Part shown: piece after piece, positions 34,744 to 43,915 of the stretch
How the letters are laid out: the number at the start of each line of letters is the position of its first letter
How positions within the stretch are numbered: the stretch's first letter is position 1
Origin: Nocardioides piscis
Lineage (GTDB): Bacteria > Actinomycetota > Actinomycetes > Propionibacteriales > Nocardioidaceae
Reading direction: 5' to 3'
Length of the DNA: 64,000 nt
Assembly (NCBI RefSeq): GCF_011300215.1
Contig: NZ_CP049866.1
Coordinates: forward strand, 434,001-498,000
Program-made: the position numbers and the translations under genes
Notes under the pieces: generated by a model
The model's database searches: none
Told to the model about the DNA's origin: nothing
What the model saw: only the letters and a program-made list of their open reading frames with translations

Positions 34744-35480
34744 TCAGCGGACAGTGACCCGGCGGCTCCAGGCGGTCGTGCTGGCCGCGGCGTTGCCGGC
34801 GACCACACCGCACGAGACCCTCTTGCCGTGCAGCGCCCTGGTGACCCTCAGCTTCGGTGCCGTCGCGCCCGGCTTGACCTTGTTCCCCACCTTCCACCTG
34901 TAGCTGAAGGAGGTGGGGTTGCCCGACCAGGTGCCCGGGGAGCAGGCGAGCCGGCGACCCCGGCTGACGAGACGAGGCGCGGTGAGCTTGCCGGGGGCGG
35001 ACAAGGTGACCGGGGGTTCGATGATGCCGCCCTGCGAGACCGTGATCGTGTGCTGGTGCAGGACGTCGGTGTAGATCGCGTGATACGTCGATCGGTGGCT
35101 CGAGGTCTATGCGCTCCCCACCGCAGTGGTCAGCTCGTGCCCGGCGTCGGTGATGAACGCCCCGACCGTGGCATCCGGCAGCTCCCCGATCGGCGGCGAG
35201 CTGGTGGCGACGTCGGTCCACGCGGGCAATGCCCAGCCCTACTCCGTCCAGATCGTCTGGAGTCCGCGGATGGCAGGCACCTACCTCGTCTGCACCTAGT
35301 AGTCCGCCAGCACCCCGTGGCTGTGAACACCACGGGTTGGTTGACGGTCCCGGTGGCAGGTCCGGCGACGTTGAGGGTGTCCCCCTCGACGGCTGCCGAC
35401 GGCGCCATGGTCGCTGCGACGACGGTGGCGGCTGCGACGAGCACGCCGACCGCCCGGCGAGAGGTGCGTGTCCTGGTCAT
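34744..35480 (-). pseudogene. Exported Ig-like protein with an inverted internal segment
   Basis: From ATG 35480 the minus strand encodes a signal peptide (AVGVLVAAATVVAATMAPSA) and GDTLNVAGPATGTVNQPVVF. From about 35100 down it encodes STYHAIYTDVLHQHTITVS and an Ig-like domain (LACSPGTWSGNPTSFSYRWK) to 34744. Between about 35109 and 35298 the convincing frame is on the plus strand (PTAVVSSCPASVMNAPTVAS … YSVQIVWSPRMAGTYLVCT). Reinverting that block nearly restores one ~245-residue protein. A stop codon remains at one junction and a G-run indel near 35313 is also needed. Confidence 0.6.
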
Positions 35481-35596
35481 GTCGTTCTCCCTGGGTGAGT
35501 TGGTGGTGCTGAGGGAGGTGACGTTGCCGCGGGCCGCTCAACAGACGCTCAAGAGCGGCGTCCGGGGAGACCGGGCCAGTGCGCCAAAATGCCGAA

Positions 35597-35620
35597 CGGC
35601 CCCGACGAAATGCGGGGCCG
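35597..35620 (-). terminator. Hairpin terminator after tRNA-Tyr
   Basis: An 8-bp perfect stem (35597-35604 with 35613-35620) and an 8-nt loop directly follow the tRNA 3' end. ATTTT lies just downstream on the minus strand. Confidence 0.7.
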
Positions 35621-35621
35621 C

Positions 35622-35707
35622 TGGTGGCAGATGAAGGATTCGAACCTTCGAAGGCGTAAGCCGACGGATTTACAGTCCGCTCCCATTGGCCGCTCGGGCA
35701 ATCTGCC
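35622..35707 (-). tRNA. tyrT: tRNA-Tyr (GTA anticodon)
   Basis: An 86-nt class II tRNA with encoded CCA. It has acceptor GGCAGAT paired to ATCTGCC, anticodon loop CTGTAAA, a long variable arm and T-arm AAGGTTCGAATCCTT. Confidence 0.96.
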
Positions 35708-35810
35708 GGTGCCTGGACCCGACTTGAGTCGGTCACAGGCGAGACGAAACAATAGCGCAGGCACGACACCAGACGAAAACCGCCGGGCGACCGGCGCGGG
35801 AGGATCCATC

Positions 35811-36302
35811 ATGGCCGACTCAAGCTTCGACATCGTCAGCAAGCTCGACCGTCAGGAGGTCGACAACGCGCTCTCGCAGGCGGCACGCGAGATCGCCACC
35901 CGCTTCGACTTCAAGGGCACCGGAGCCTCGATCGAGTGGAAGGGCGAGAAGTCGATCGAGATCACCGCCTCCGCCGACGACCGCGCCAGCGCCGTCCTCA
36001 GCGTGTTCCAGGACAAGCTGATCAAGCGCGACCAGAGCCTGAAGATCCTCGACGCCTCGGAGCCCCGCCAGTCGGGCACGACGTCCAAGATCGACATCGA
36101 GCTCAAGGAGGGGATCACCTCCGAGGACGCCAAGAAGATCTCCAAGCTGATCCGCGACGAAGGCCCCAAGGGCGTCAAGGCCCAGGTGCAGGGTGACGAG
36201 CTGCGGGTCTCGTCCAAGAAGCGCGACGACCTCCAGGCCGTGCAGCAGCTGGTGAAGTCGCAGGACTACGAGTTCGCGGTGCAGTTCACCAACTACCGCT
36301 GA
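35811..36302 (+). CDS. YajQ family cyclic di-GMP-binding protein
   Basis: This 163-residue protein matches the YajQ/UPF0234 family end to end: [54 protein letters not shown] and the final VQFTNYR. Family members fold as two ferredoxin-like domains. Some bind cyclic di-GMP and control transcription, others bind RNA. ATG 35811 is preceded by GGGAGGA. It stands alone, convergent with cysA, 14 bp away. Confidence 0.95.
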   Translation: MADSSFDIVSKLDRQEVDNALSQAAREIATRFDFKGTGASIEWKGEKSIEITASADDRASAVLSVFQDKLIKRDQSLKILDASEPRQSGTTSKIDIELKEGITSEDAKKISKLIRDEGPKGVKAQVQGDELRVSSKKRDDLQAVQQLVKSQDYEFAVQFTNYR

Positions 36303-36316
36303 CTCGTCTGCTTCTC

Positions 36317-37300
36317 TCAGCCCACCAACGCCGGCCGCATGGCTGGTATGGCGACGGCACCGGCCGTCACCGTCAGCCACACCGTGGCGCCCTCGACGAT
36401 GCCCAGGGAGCGCGCGTGGGTCCGCGTCATCACGACCGACACCACCTCACCCGCCACGGTGAGCACGGTCAGGCGCACCTCGAAGCCGACTCGCACCAGC
36501 CGCGACACGGTCCCCTCGCAGGCACCCGCCAGCTGGGGTGAGAGCGAGACGTCGAGGTCGTGCGGGCGGACGGCGACCCCGGCGAGGTGCGTGACCTCGC
36601 CGAGGAAGGACATGACGAAGTCACTCGCCGGCTCGTCATAGAGCTGGTCGGGGGTGCCGACCTGCTCGACCCTGCCGTCGTTGATGACCACGATCTCGTC
36701 GGCGACCTCGAGGGCCTCCTCCTGGTCGTGCGTGACGAAGACCGTGGTGACCGCCACCTCGTCGTGCAGGCGCCGCAACCAGTCACGCAGCTCCTTGCGG
36801 ACCTTGGCGTCGAGGGCGCCGAACGGCTCGTCGAGCAGGAGGACGGTCGGCTCGACGGCCAGGGCACGCGCCAGCGCCATACGCTGACGTTGGCCTCCGG
36901 ACAGCTGGGCCGGCAGGCGGTGCGAGAACTGCGAGAGGTGCACCAGCTTGAGCAGCTCGTCCACCCGGGCAGCGATCTCGGCCTTGGGCCGCTTGCGGAT
37001 CTCGAGCCCGAACGCGACGTTCTTGGCGACCGTCATGTGCTTGAAGGCCGCGTAGTGCTGGAACACGAAGCCCACGTTGCGCTTCTGTGGGGGCAGCCTG
37101 GTCGCGTCCGTGCCCTCGATGGAGATCGACCCGCTGTCCGCGGTGTCGAGCCCGGCAATGATCCGGAGCAGGGTGCTCTTGCCGCCACCCGACGGCCCGA
37201 GGAGGGCCGTCAGCTGACCGGTGGGCAGGGACACGGAGACGTCGTCGAGGGCGACGAAGTCCCCGAACGTCTTGGTGACTCCTGCGATGTCGATACTCAT
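36317..37300 (-). CDS. cysA: Sulfate/thiosulfate ABC transporter ATPase CysA
   Basis: This 327-residue ATPase has Walker [11 protein letters not shown]-loop [14 protein letters not shown], signature [17 protein letters not shown], Walker [14 protein letters not shown] and the switch [13 protein letters not shown] short TOBE-like domain closes it ([13 protein letters not shown]). It energises sulfate import with CysT/CysW and the binding protein. The gene begins at ATG 37300, 5 bp after the cysW frame that ends QHENLR. Confidence 0.93.
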   Translation of the reverse strand: MSIDIAGVTKTFGDFVALDDVSVSLPTGQLTALLGPSGGGKSTLLRIIAGLDTADSGSISIEGTDATRLPPQKRNVGFVFQHYAAFKHMTVAKNVAFGLEIRKRPKAEIAARVDELLKLVHLSQFSHRLPAQLSGGQRQRMALARALAVEPTVLLLDEPFGALDAKVRKELRDWLRRLHDEVAVTTVFVTHDQEEALEVADEIVVINDGRVEQVGTPDQLYDEPASDFVMSFLGEVTHLAGVAVRPHDLDVSLSPQLAGACEGTVSRLVRVGFEVRLTVLTVAGEVVSVVMTRTHARSLGIVEGATVWLTVTAGAVAIPAMRPALVG

Positions 37301-37305
37301 GGTGA

Positions 37306-38122
37306 CTACCTCAGGTTCTCGTGCTGGGGGCGGAGGACGGCGACGACGATCAGGCAGGCGATGCTGATGAAGGCGAGCAGGAAGGCGATCGAGTAGGCCG
37401 AGCCCATGGTCGAAGTTCTGATATCTCGCCTCGACGACCAAGGTGGCGGTCTGGGTGCGGCCGGTGATGTTGCCCGAGACGACCTTGACCGCTCCGAACT
37501 CGCCGAGCGAGCGAGCCAGCGACAGGACGACCCCATAGATGACCGCCCACTTGATCGAGGGCAGCGTGATCCGCAGGAAGGTCTGTCGGGGGTTGGCCCC
37601 GAGGCTGCGGGCCGCCTGCTCCTGGTCGTCCCCGATCTCGGTCAGGACGGGTACGACCTCGCGGATGATCAGCGGCAGGGCGACGAAGCAGGTGGCCATG
37701 ATCATCCCCGGCGAGTCATAGATGACCCGCCAGCCGGCGGACTCGATCGAGGGACCAGCCCAGCCGGTGCGACCGCTGTAGACGAGCAGCAGGGCGAGAC
37801 CGACCACGACGGGCGACACCGACATGGGCAGGTCGATCAGCGCGGAGAGTGCCCGCTTGCCGGGGAACTCGTAGCGCACCAGCAGGACCGAGATCGTCAC
37901 CCCGAAGACGAGGTTGATGACGACAGCCCACAAGGCCACCATCGCGGTCAGCTGCAGGGCAGCGATCGTGTGCGGGTCGGAGAAGATGCCCAGGAAGTCG
38001 GAGGGACCGTCCTCGAAGGTCCGCACCGCGACCAGCGAGACCGGCCAGGCGACGAGGAAGAACACGTAGCCGATCGCGATGAGGCGCAGCAGCCAGCGCA
38101 CCGGGACGGAGACCCTAACCAC
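37306..38122 (-). pseudogene. cysW: Sulfate ABC transporter permease CysW, frameshifted
   Basis: The frame from GTG 38122 encodes a permease with [20 protein letters not shown], the coupling motif [19 protein letters not shown] and [19 protein letters not shown] up to VEARYQNFD. The final helix ([20 protein letters not shown]) and end QHENLR* lie in another frame. The change occurs near 37405-37409. Removing one base restores 271 residues and adding two restores 272, so unlike the other indels here it is not a single-base loss. Unrepaired, the frame runs on into cysA and would give an artificial 600-residue fusion. It overlaps cysT by 8 bp. Confidence 0.82.
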
Positions 38123-38993
38123 GGTCGGCCACCCTCCGCTGGACGATGTCGAGACCAACGATGACCACGAGGGCCACCGCGAGCATCACCGAGGCCAGGG
38201 CGGCCGCGGCCTGCGTGTTGCCGTTCTCGATGAAGCTCAAGACCCGGACCGACACGACCTCCGTGCGGAACGGCAGGTTGCCGGACAGCAGCACCAGCGA
38301 GCCGTACTCGCTGATCGCACGGGCGAAGGAGAGCGCCGCGCCGGCGGCGATCGCCGGCGCCAGGCTGGGCAGGATGATCCGTCTCAGGATGGTCGGACGG
38401 CTCGCGCCCAAGGAGGCCGCTGCTTCTTCCACGTCGACGTCGAGCTCCTCGAGCACCGGTTGCACGGTGCGCACGATGAACGGCAGCGTCACGAAGGCGA
38501 GGGCCAGCAGCACGGCCCGCTCGGTGTTGGCCCACTCGAGCCCGAGCGGGCTCTGCGGGCCGTACAACGACAGGAGCACCAGTCCGGCGACGATCGTCGG
38601 CAGCGCGAACGGCACGTCGATGACGACATTGAGGAGCGACTTGCCCGGGAAGCGGTCACGAACCAGCACCCAGGCGATGACGGTCCCGACGACGACGTTG
38701 ACGGCCGTCACCTTGAGCGACTGCAGCACCGTCAGCTTCACCGCAGCCCAGGTCTGGTCGCTGGCCAGCACGCGGAAGTAGGCGTCCCAGCCACCCTCGC
38801 CCGCGGTGACCACGATGGCGACGAGCGGGATCAGGACGAGCAGGCTGAACCAGATCATGGCCAGGCCCAGGCCCAGCCCGGCTCCCGGAGTGAGCGTGTT
38901 GCGCGGCCCGGACCGGCGTCGCCGCCGGGGAGGTCGTATGGCGGACGCCTCCCCGGCGGGACTGCTCGACGGGCCCAGAAGGGCTGTCGTCAT
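38115..38993 (-). CDS. cysT: Sulfate ABC transporter permease CysT
   Basis: This 292-residue permease has six predicted helices and the inner-membrane coupling loop with [39 protein letters not shown] is the CysT family hallmark. The N-terminal ~35 residues are basic and Arg-rich ([11 protein letters not shown]). It pairs with CysW to form the sulfate channel. It lies 3 bp after the binding-protein gene. Confidence 0.93.
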   Translation of the reverse strand: MTTALLGPSSSPAGEASAIRPPRRRRRSGPRNTLTPGAGLGLGLAMIWFSLLVLIPLVAIVVTAGEGGWDAYFRVLASDQTWAAVKLTVLQSLKVTAVNVVVGTVIAWVLVRDRFPGKSLLNVVIDVPFALPTIVAGLVLLSLYGPQSPLGLEWANTERAVLLALAFVTLPFIVRTVQPVLEELDVDVEEAAASLGASRPTILRRIILPSLAPAIAAGAALSFARAISEYGSLVLLSGNLPFRTEVVSVRVLSFIENGNTQAAAALASVMLAVALVVIVGLDIVQRRVADRG

Positions 38994-38996
38994 GTC

Positions 38997-40052
38997 CTAC
39001 TCGCCGAGCTTCCCGGTCTCCTGCTGCACCTCGGCCACGAGGCCGAGGGGCTCCCCGTCCTCGCCGTCGGCGAAGAACTTCTCCGACGCCGCCGGCCAGC
39101 CACCGAAGTCGTCGGCGACGGTGAACAGCGTCTTCGGCGTCGGGAACGGGTCGGCCGGGTCGTTGGCACCCTCGACCTCACCGGTCACGCCGTCCACGAC
39201 GGGGCGGTAGCCGTACTTGAGGAAGCTCGCCTGCGCCTCCTCGGTGTAGAGGTAGTCGAGGAAGGCCTGGGCCGCGGGCTCGGCGTCCTGCGTCACCGCC
39301 CCGGGGGTCTCGATGAGCAGGGTCTCGTCGGGGACGACGTAGTCGATCTCCTCGCCGTTCTGGCGCGCCAGGATCGCCTCGTTCTCATAGGAGATCAGCA
39401 CGTCGCCGACCCCGCTGGTGAAGCTGGTGAGCGCGTCACGGGCCGAGCCGGGAAGGGCGACGGCGTTGGTGAAGAAGTCCACGAGGTAGTCGCGCGCCGC
39501 CTTCTCGTCGCCGTCGTTGACCGCCAGGGCGTGCCCGTAGGCAGCCAGCAGGTTCCAGCGGGCACCGCCGGACGAGCCCGGGTTGGGCGAGACGATCTCG
39601 ACTCCCGGCTCCACGATGTCCTCCCAGCCGTTGATCCCGAGCGGGTTGCCCGGACGGGTCACGATCACCACCACCGAGTCGGCGACGATGCCCTCGTGCT
39701 CGCCGCCCTGCCAGTCGTCGGCGACGATGCCGGCGTCCACGAGGCGGGTCACGTCGCTCTCCAGGGAGAAGTTGACGTAGTCGGCCGGCTGCCCGCCCTC
39801 GACGGCCCGGCTCTGGTCGCCCGACGGGCCGTAGGACGTGCTGAACTCCACGCCCTCCCCTTCGTCGGTGGTCGAGAAGTTCTCGGTGATCTCGTCGTAC
39901 GCGGTCTCGGGAGTGGAGTAGGCGACCAGGTCGATCGAGGTGCCAGTCCCCTCGCTCGCACCTTCCGAGGCGGTCGAGCAGGCGGTCAGGGCCAGCAGGC
40001 CGGTGAGCGACGCGGCAACGAGCGGCCGGGAGCCACTGCGGGGGTTGAACAT
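38997..40052 (-). CDS. Sulfate-binding lipoprotein (Sbp/CysP type)
   Basis: This 351-residue binding protein has a lipoprotein signal with lipobox L-T-A-C (Cys25). The family motifs include VAYSTPETAYDEI, TSYGPSGDQSRAVEGGQPAD, VVIVTRPGNPLGI, NPGSSGGARWNLLAAYG and ALTSFTSGVGDVLISYENEA. It captures sulfate or thiosulfate outside the cell and delivers it to CysTW. It is the first gene of the operon, and the promoter region upstream is AT-rich compared with the rest. Confidence 0.93.
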   Translation of the reverse strand: MFNPRSGSRPLVAASLTGLLALTACSTASEGASEGTGTSIDLVAYSTPETAYDEITENFSTTDEGEGVEFSTSYGPSGDQSRAVEGGQPADYVNFSLESDVTRLVDAGIVADDWQGGEHEGIVADSVVVIVTRPGNPLGINGWEDIVEPGVEIVSPNPGSSGGARWNLLAAYGHALAVNDGDEKAARDYLVDFFTNAVALPGSARDALTSFTSGVGDVLISYENEAILARQNGEEIDYVVPDETLLIETPGAVTQDAEPAAQAFLDYLYTEEAQASFLKYGYRPVVDGVTGEVEGANDPADPFPTPKTLFTVADDFGGWPAASEKFFADGEDGEPLGLVAEVQQETGKLGE

Positions 40053-40090
40053 GACGATCTCGCTTTCAGCAGAGCTTGACGACGGGCTTA

Positions 40091-40130
40091 CCGCCTTATG
40101 TCTATCAGACTACATGACTTAATAGTCAAT
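40091..40130 (-). promoter_or_regulatory. Promoter/operator region of the sulfate import operon
   Basis: On the minus strand TTGACT (40124-40129) resembles a -35 box, with GATAGA/TGATAG 16-17 nt further as a weak -10. The same stretch has overlapping inverted repeats: GTCTATCAGAC (40100-40110) and the pair GACTA/TAGTC spaced by 10. Sulfur regulators of actinobacteria use TAGAC/GTCTA-type sites, so sulfur-responsive control is plausible. Confidence 0.45.
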
Positions 40131-40231
40131 GAGGCCTTGGCGTGTCGCCCACCGCCGCCCCGGTCCATCGCTCGACGGGTGAAGGCTGCGCCCTCACGGC
40201 CCGACTACAGTGGGTTCCGGACGGGATCGAC

Positions 40232-40251
40232 CAATAGAACGTGTTCTATTG
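40232..40251. promoter_or_regulatory. 20-bp perfect palindrome before korA, KstR/TetR-like operator
   Basis: CAATAGAAC-GT-GTTCTATTG is a perfect palindrome with 9-bp arms. Its core TAGAACGTGTTCTA fits the KstR consensus TnnAACnnGTTnnA. A -10-like TACGAT lies at 40268-40273, which places the palindrome over the -35 region of korA. A TetR-family repressor site is the best reading. The regulator is not in the window. Confidence 0.7.
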
Positions 40252-40327
40252 TTGGACATACCCGCGGTACGATCCCCCCGTTTCGACAGCCCCAGACACG
40301 CACAGCACCGCAGGAAGCAGGCGCGAG

Positions 40328-42253
40328 GTGACCGAGTCGACCAAGCAGGTCAAACAGCTCGATCGAGTGATCATCCGGTTCGCTGGTGACTCCGGCGACG
40401 GCATGCAGCTGACCGGCGACCGCTTCACCCAGGAGTCGGCCGTCTTCGGCAACGACCTGGTGACGCTGCCCAACTTCCCGGCCGAGATTCGTGCACCTCA
40501 GGGCACCCTGCCGGGCGTCTCGTCGTTCCAGGTGCACTTCGCCGACCACGACATCCTCACCGCAGGCGACGCCCCCGACGTCCTGGTCGCGATGAACCCG
40601 GCGGCGCTGCGCGCCAACCTCGGCGACCTGCCGAAGGGCGCCACGATCATCGTGGACACCCACGACTTCACGGCTCGCAACCTCACCAAGGCCGGCTACA
40701 CCGACAACCCGCTCGACGGCGACGACCTGGCTGAGTTCGCCGTCCACCCCCTCGACCTCACCGGGATGACGGTCGCGGCGGTCAAGGAGTTCGGCCTCTC
40801 CCGCAAGGACGCAGCCCGGGCCAAGAACATGTTCGCCCTGGGCCTGCTGTCGTGGATGTACGGCCGCCCCACCGAGTCGACGACCGCCTTCCTGACCAAG
40901 CGGTTCGCCAAGGTGCCCGACATCCGCGACGCCAACATCACCGCCTTCAAGGCGGGCTGGAACTTCGGCGAGACGACCGAGACGTTCATCGTCCGCTACG
41001 AGGTCAAGCCGGCACCGATGGCACCCGGGACCTATCGCAACATCACCGGCAACCTCGCCCTGGCCTATGGCCTGGTGGCGGGCGGCGTCCAGTCCGGGCT
41101 GCCGATCTTCCTGGGGACCTATCCGATCACCCCTGCCTCGGACATCCTCCACGAGCTGAGCAAGCACAAGTCCTTCGGCGTGACCACCTTCCAGGCCGAG
41201 GACGAGATCGCCGGTGTGGGGGCAGCCATCGGGGCGTCCTTCGCAGGCAGCCTGGGCGTGACCAGCACGTCAGGTCCGGGTGTGGCGTTGAAGTCGGAGG
41301 CGATCGGCCTGGCGGTGATGACCGAGCTGCCGCTGCTGGTGATCGACGTCCAACGAGGCGGACCCTCGACGGGTCTGCCGACCAAGACCGAGCAGGCAGA
41401 CCTGCTGCAGGCGATGTTCGGCCGCAACGGCGAGGCGCCGGTGCCGATCGTGGCTCCCCAGTCGCCCGGTGACTGCTTCGACGCGGCCGTGGAGGCGGCC
41501 CGGATCGCCGTCACCTACCGCACGCCGGTGATGCTGCTCTCCGACGGCTATCTCGCCAACGGCTCCGAGCCCTGGCGGATCCCCGAGGTCTCCGAGCTCC
41601 CCACCATCGACCCCGGCTTCGCCACCGAGAAGAACCACGGCGACGGTGACGAGGCGGAGTTCTGGCCCTACCAGCGCGACGCCGAGACGCTGGCCCGCCC
41701 GTGGGCGATCCCCGGCACCCCCGGCCTCGAGCACCGCATCGGCGGCCTGGAGAAGGCCGACGGCCACGGCAACATCTCCTACGACCCCGCCAACCACGAC
41801 TTCATGGTCCGCACCCGCCAGGCGAAGGTGGACCGGATCGCCGACTCGCTGCCGCCCCTGGAGGTCGACGACCCCTCGGGTGCGGCCAAGGTCCTCGTCC
41901 TCGGCTGGGGCTCGACCTACGGTCCGATCGGCGCCGGCGTACGCCGCGTGCGCAAGGCCGGCTACCAGGTCGCCCAGGCCCACCTGCGTCACCTCAACCC
42001 CTTCCCCAACGACCTGGGCGAGATCCTCAAGCGCTACGACAAGGTGCTGGTCCCCGAGATGAACCTCGGACAGCTCTCGCTGCTGCTCCGCGCGAAGTAC
42101 CTCGTCGACGTGGTCGGCTACAACGAGGTGCGCGGCCTGCCGCTCAAGGCCGCCGTGCTCGCCGGCGTGATCGGCGGTCTCGTCGCGGAGGCCGAGGGCA
42201 TCGAGGTCGATCTCAGCACCCCCGCCACTCCCATTCCCGAGGAGATCTCATGA
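40328..42253 (+). CDS. korA: 2-oxoacid:ferredoxin oxidoreductase, fused gamma/alpha subunit (KorA)
   Basis: This 641-residue protein fuses the gamma domain (FAGDSGDGMQLTGDRFTQES to about residue 190) to the alpha domain (GVTTFQAEDEIAGVGAAIGA, TSTSGPGVALKSEAIGLAV, VQRGGPSTGLPTKTEQADL). Domain II carries VPEMNLGQLSLLLRAKYLV. With KorB it makes a CoA-dependent 2-oxoglutarate (or other 2-oxoacid) oxidoreductase that reduces ferredoxin, an alternative to the lipoyl complex in actinobacteria. I chose GTG 40328. No AUG start lies near the conserved region and the operator lies upstream. Confidence 0.93.
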   Translation: MTESTKQVKQLDRVIIRFAGDSGDGMQLTGDRFTQESAVFGNDLVTLPNFPAEIRAPQGTLPGVSSFQVHFADHDILTAGDAPDVLVAMNPAALRANLGDLPKGATIIVDTHDFTARNLTKAGYTDNPLDGDDLAEFAVHPLDLTGMTVAAVKEFGLSRKDAARAKNMFALGLLSWMYGRPTESTTAFLTKRFAKVPDIRDANITAFKAGWNFGETTETFIVRYEVKPAPMAPGTYRNITGNLALAYGLVAGGVQSGLPIFLGTYPITPASDILHELSKHKSFGVTTFQAEDEIAGVGAAIGASFAGSLGVTSTSGPGVALKSEAIGLAVMTELPLLVIDVQRGGPSTGLPTKTEQADLLQAMFGRNGEAPVPIVAPQSPGDCFDAAVEAARIAVTYRTPVMLLSDGYLANGSEPWRIPEVSELPTIDPGFATEKNHGDGDEAEFWPYQRDAETLARPWAIPGTPGLEHRIGGLEKADGHGNISYDPANHDFMVRTRQAKVDRIADSLPPLEVDDPSGAAKVLVLGWGSTYGPIGAGVRRVRKAGYQVAQAHLRHLNPFPNDLGEILKRYDKVLVPEMNLGQLSLLLRAKYLVDVVGYNEVRGLPLKAAVLAGVIGGLVAEAEGIEVDLSTPATPIPEEIS

Positions 42254-43347
42254 CGACCGACATCGGCCTGCCCGGCCTTCGTTCCGGCGTGGAGCTCATC
42301 CCCACGACGGACGAGAAGCAGACCGGCAAGGACTTCACCTCCGACCAGGAGGTCCGCTGGTGCCCCGGGTGTGGTGACTACGCCGTGCTCAAGGCCGTGC
42401 AGTCGTTCCTGCCCGACCTGGGGCTGCGGCGCGAGAACATCGTGTTCGTCTCCGGCATCGGCTGCTCCTCGCGCTTCCCCTACTACCTCGACACCTACGG
42501 GATGCACTCCATCCACGGTCGGGCGCCGACGATCGCCACCGGCATCGCCACGGCGCGCGAGGACCTCTCGGTGTGGGTGGTGACCGGCGACGGCGACGCA
42601 CTGTCGATCGGTGGCAACCACCTCATCCACACGCTGCGCCGCAACGTCAACATGACGATCCTGCTGTTCAACAACCGGATCTACGGCCTGACCAAGGGGC
42701 AGTACTCCCCCACCTCCGAGACCGGCAAGGTCACCAAGTCGACGCCGATGGGGTCGTTGGACCACCCGTTCAACCCCGTCTCGCTCGCGCTCGGCGCCGA
42801 GGGCACGTTCGTCGCCCGCACCATCGACTCCGACCGCAAGCACCTCACCTCGGTGCTCTCGGCGGCTGCCGCCCACCGCGGCACCTCGTTCGTGGAGATC
42901 TATCAGAACTGCCCGATCTTCAACGACGGCGCCTTCGACGCGATCAAGTCCCCTGACACCAAGGCCGACGCGATCATTCCGCTGGTGCACGGCGAGCAGA
43001 TCCGCTTCGGCGCCCAGGACGAGTCAGGGCGCGGCACCAAGGCCCTCGTGCGCGACAAGGCCAGCGGCGGCGTGAAGATCGTCGAGGCCGCGGAGGTCGC
43101 GGACGCCGAGATCCTGGTGCACGACGCACACAGCGCCGACCCGTCCACCGCGTTCGCCATCTCCCGGTTGACCGACTCCGGCTATCTCAACCAGTCACCG
43201 ATCGGCATCTTCCGACAGGTGGAGCGAGCGGCGTACGACGACCAGGCGCGCGCCCAGGTCACGACCGCCCAGGGCGGCACCAGCGGCGACCAGTCGGAAC
43301 GACTGGCCGCCCTTATCAGCGCCGGCGACACCTGGACGATCGTCTGA
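42250..43347 (+). CDS. korB: 2-oxoacid:ferredoxin oxidoreductase, beta subunit (KorB)
   Basis: This 365-residue thiamine-diphosphate subunit has the Fe-S Cys pair in RWCPGCGDYAVL with a further Cys in GIGCSSRFPYY. The TPP motif runs VTGDGDALSIGGNHLIH to LFNNRIYGLTKGQYSPTS, and YQNCPIFNDGAF is present. The ATG overlaps the korA stop (ATGA), so subunits are made in equal amounts. The length and motifs match KorB. Confidence 0.95.
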   Translation: MTTDIGLPGLRSGVELIPTTDEKQTGKDFTSDQEVRWCPGCGDYAVLKAVQSFLPDLGLRRENIVFVSGIGCSSRFPYYLDTYGMHSIHGRAPTIATGIATAREDLSVWVVTGDGDALSIGGNHLIHTLRRNVNMTILLFNNRIYGLTKGQYSPTSETGKVTKSTPMGSLDHPFNPVSLALGAEGTFVARTIDSDRKHLTSVLSAAAAHRGTSFVEIYQNCPIFNDGAFDAIKSPDTKADAIIPLVHGEQIRFGAQDESGRGTKALVRDKASGGVKIVEAAEVADAEILVHDAHSADPSTAFAISRLTDSGYLNQSPIGIFRQVERAAYDDQARAQVTTAQGGTSGDQSERLAALISAGDTWTIV

Positions 43348-43360
43348 GGACGAACGGCTC

Positions 43361-43786
43361 CTACTTGAAGAAGAGCGTCCAGACCTCGCCCTTGGTGGTC
43401 TTGTAGCCGTCGGAACCCTTGACCTTGACCCGCCACTTCCACTTGCCGGTGCGGGGAGCGTAGATCCGGGTGACGTACTTGCCGGTCTTGCTGGTCTTGA
43501 ACTTCTTGACGGTCTTCCACTGGCAGCCCGGCTTGGTGCAGGCCTTCTTCTGCAGCTGCACCTTCTGCTTGGCGTAGGGCAGGTAGGTGATCCCGTCGAC
43601 CTGCAGCTCGGTCACCTTGCCCTTGAGCTTGAAGGTGTCGAAGGTGATCTGGTAGTCCATCGGGTCCTTCTCCTCGATGGTCCGCTCGGGCAGTGCCTGA
43701 CCGGCCTGCGCCGGGGTCGCGGCGAGCGCGCTCATCCCCAACAGTGCGGCCAGCAGGCCGGCGATGACGGTGCGGATGATCCGCAT
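43361..43786 (-). CDS. Small secreted Lys-rich protein of unknown function
   Basis: This 141-residue protein has a clear signal peptide (TVIAGLLAALLGMSALAATP, cleavage after AQA). A mature basic domain rich in Lys with two Cys in KKACTKPGCQWK and repeated strands (KYVTRIYAPRTGKWKWRVKV) follows. The pattern suggests a single beta-sandwich domain. No family is recognised. It is convergent with korB (13-bp gap). Confidence 0.75.
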   Translation of the reverse strand: MRIIRTVIAGLLAALLGMSALAATPAQAGQALPERTIEEKDPMDYQITFDTFKLKGKVTELQVDGITYLPYAKQKVQLQKKACTKPGCQWKTVKKFKTSKTGKYVTRIYAPRTGKWKWRVKVKGSDGYKTTKGEVWTLFFK

Positions 43787-43903
43787 GTGGTCCCCCTAGG
43801 AACGTGAATTTGGTGGTGGGTGACGTGTGCACCCACGGCATGGGCCAAGTCGTACGAATGGTAGACGCTCGATGTCGGCAGACAGTTGTCGAGGACTGCG
43901 CCA

Positions 43904-43909
43904 TACACT
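43904..43909 (+). promoter_or_regulatory. -10 box TACACT for rarD
   Basis: TACACT ends 6 nt before GTG 43916, which is another leaderless arrangement and sets the rarD start. Confidence 0.5.
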
Positions 43910-43915
43910 CGCCCG

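Noticed and set aside
36317..38158. A 613-codon open frame joining cysW and cysA
   Set aside because: The join results from the cysW frameshift. cysA has its own ATG at 37300, and the text between has no permease or ATPase character.
40241..40330. An upstream ATG at 40241 as the korA start
   Set aside because: It lies inside the 20-bp palindrome and upstream of the likely -10 box. The 29 extra residues are unlike other KorA proteins.
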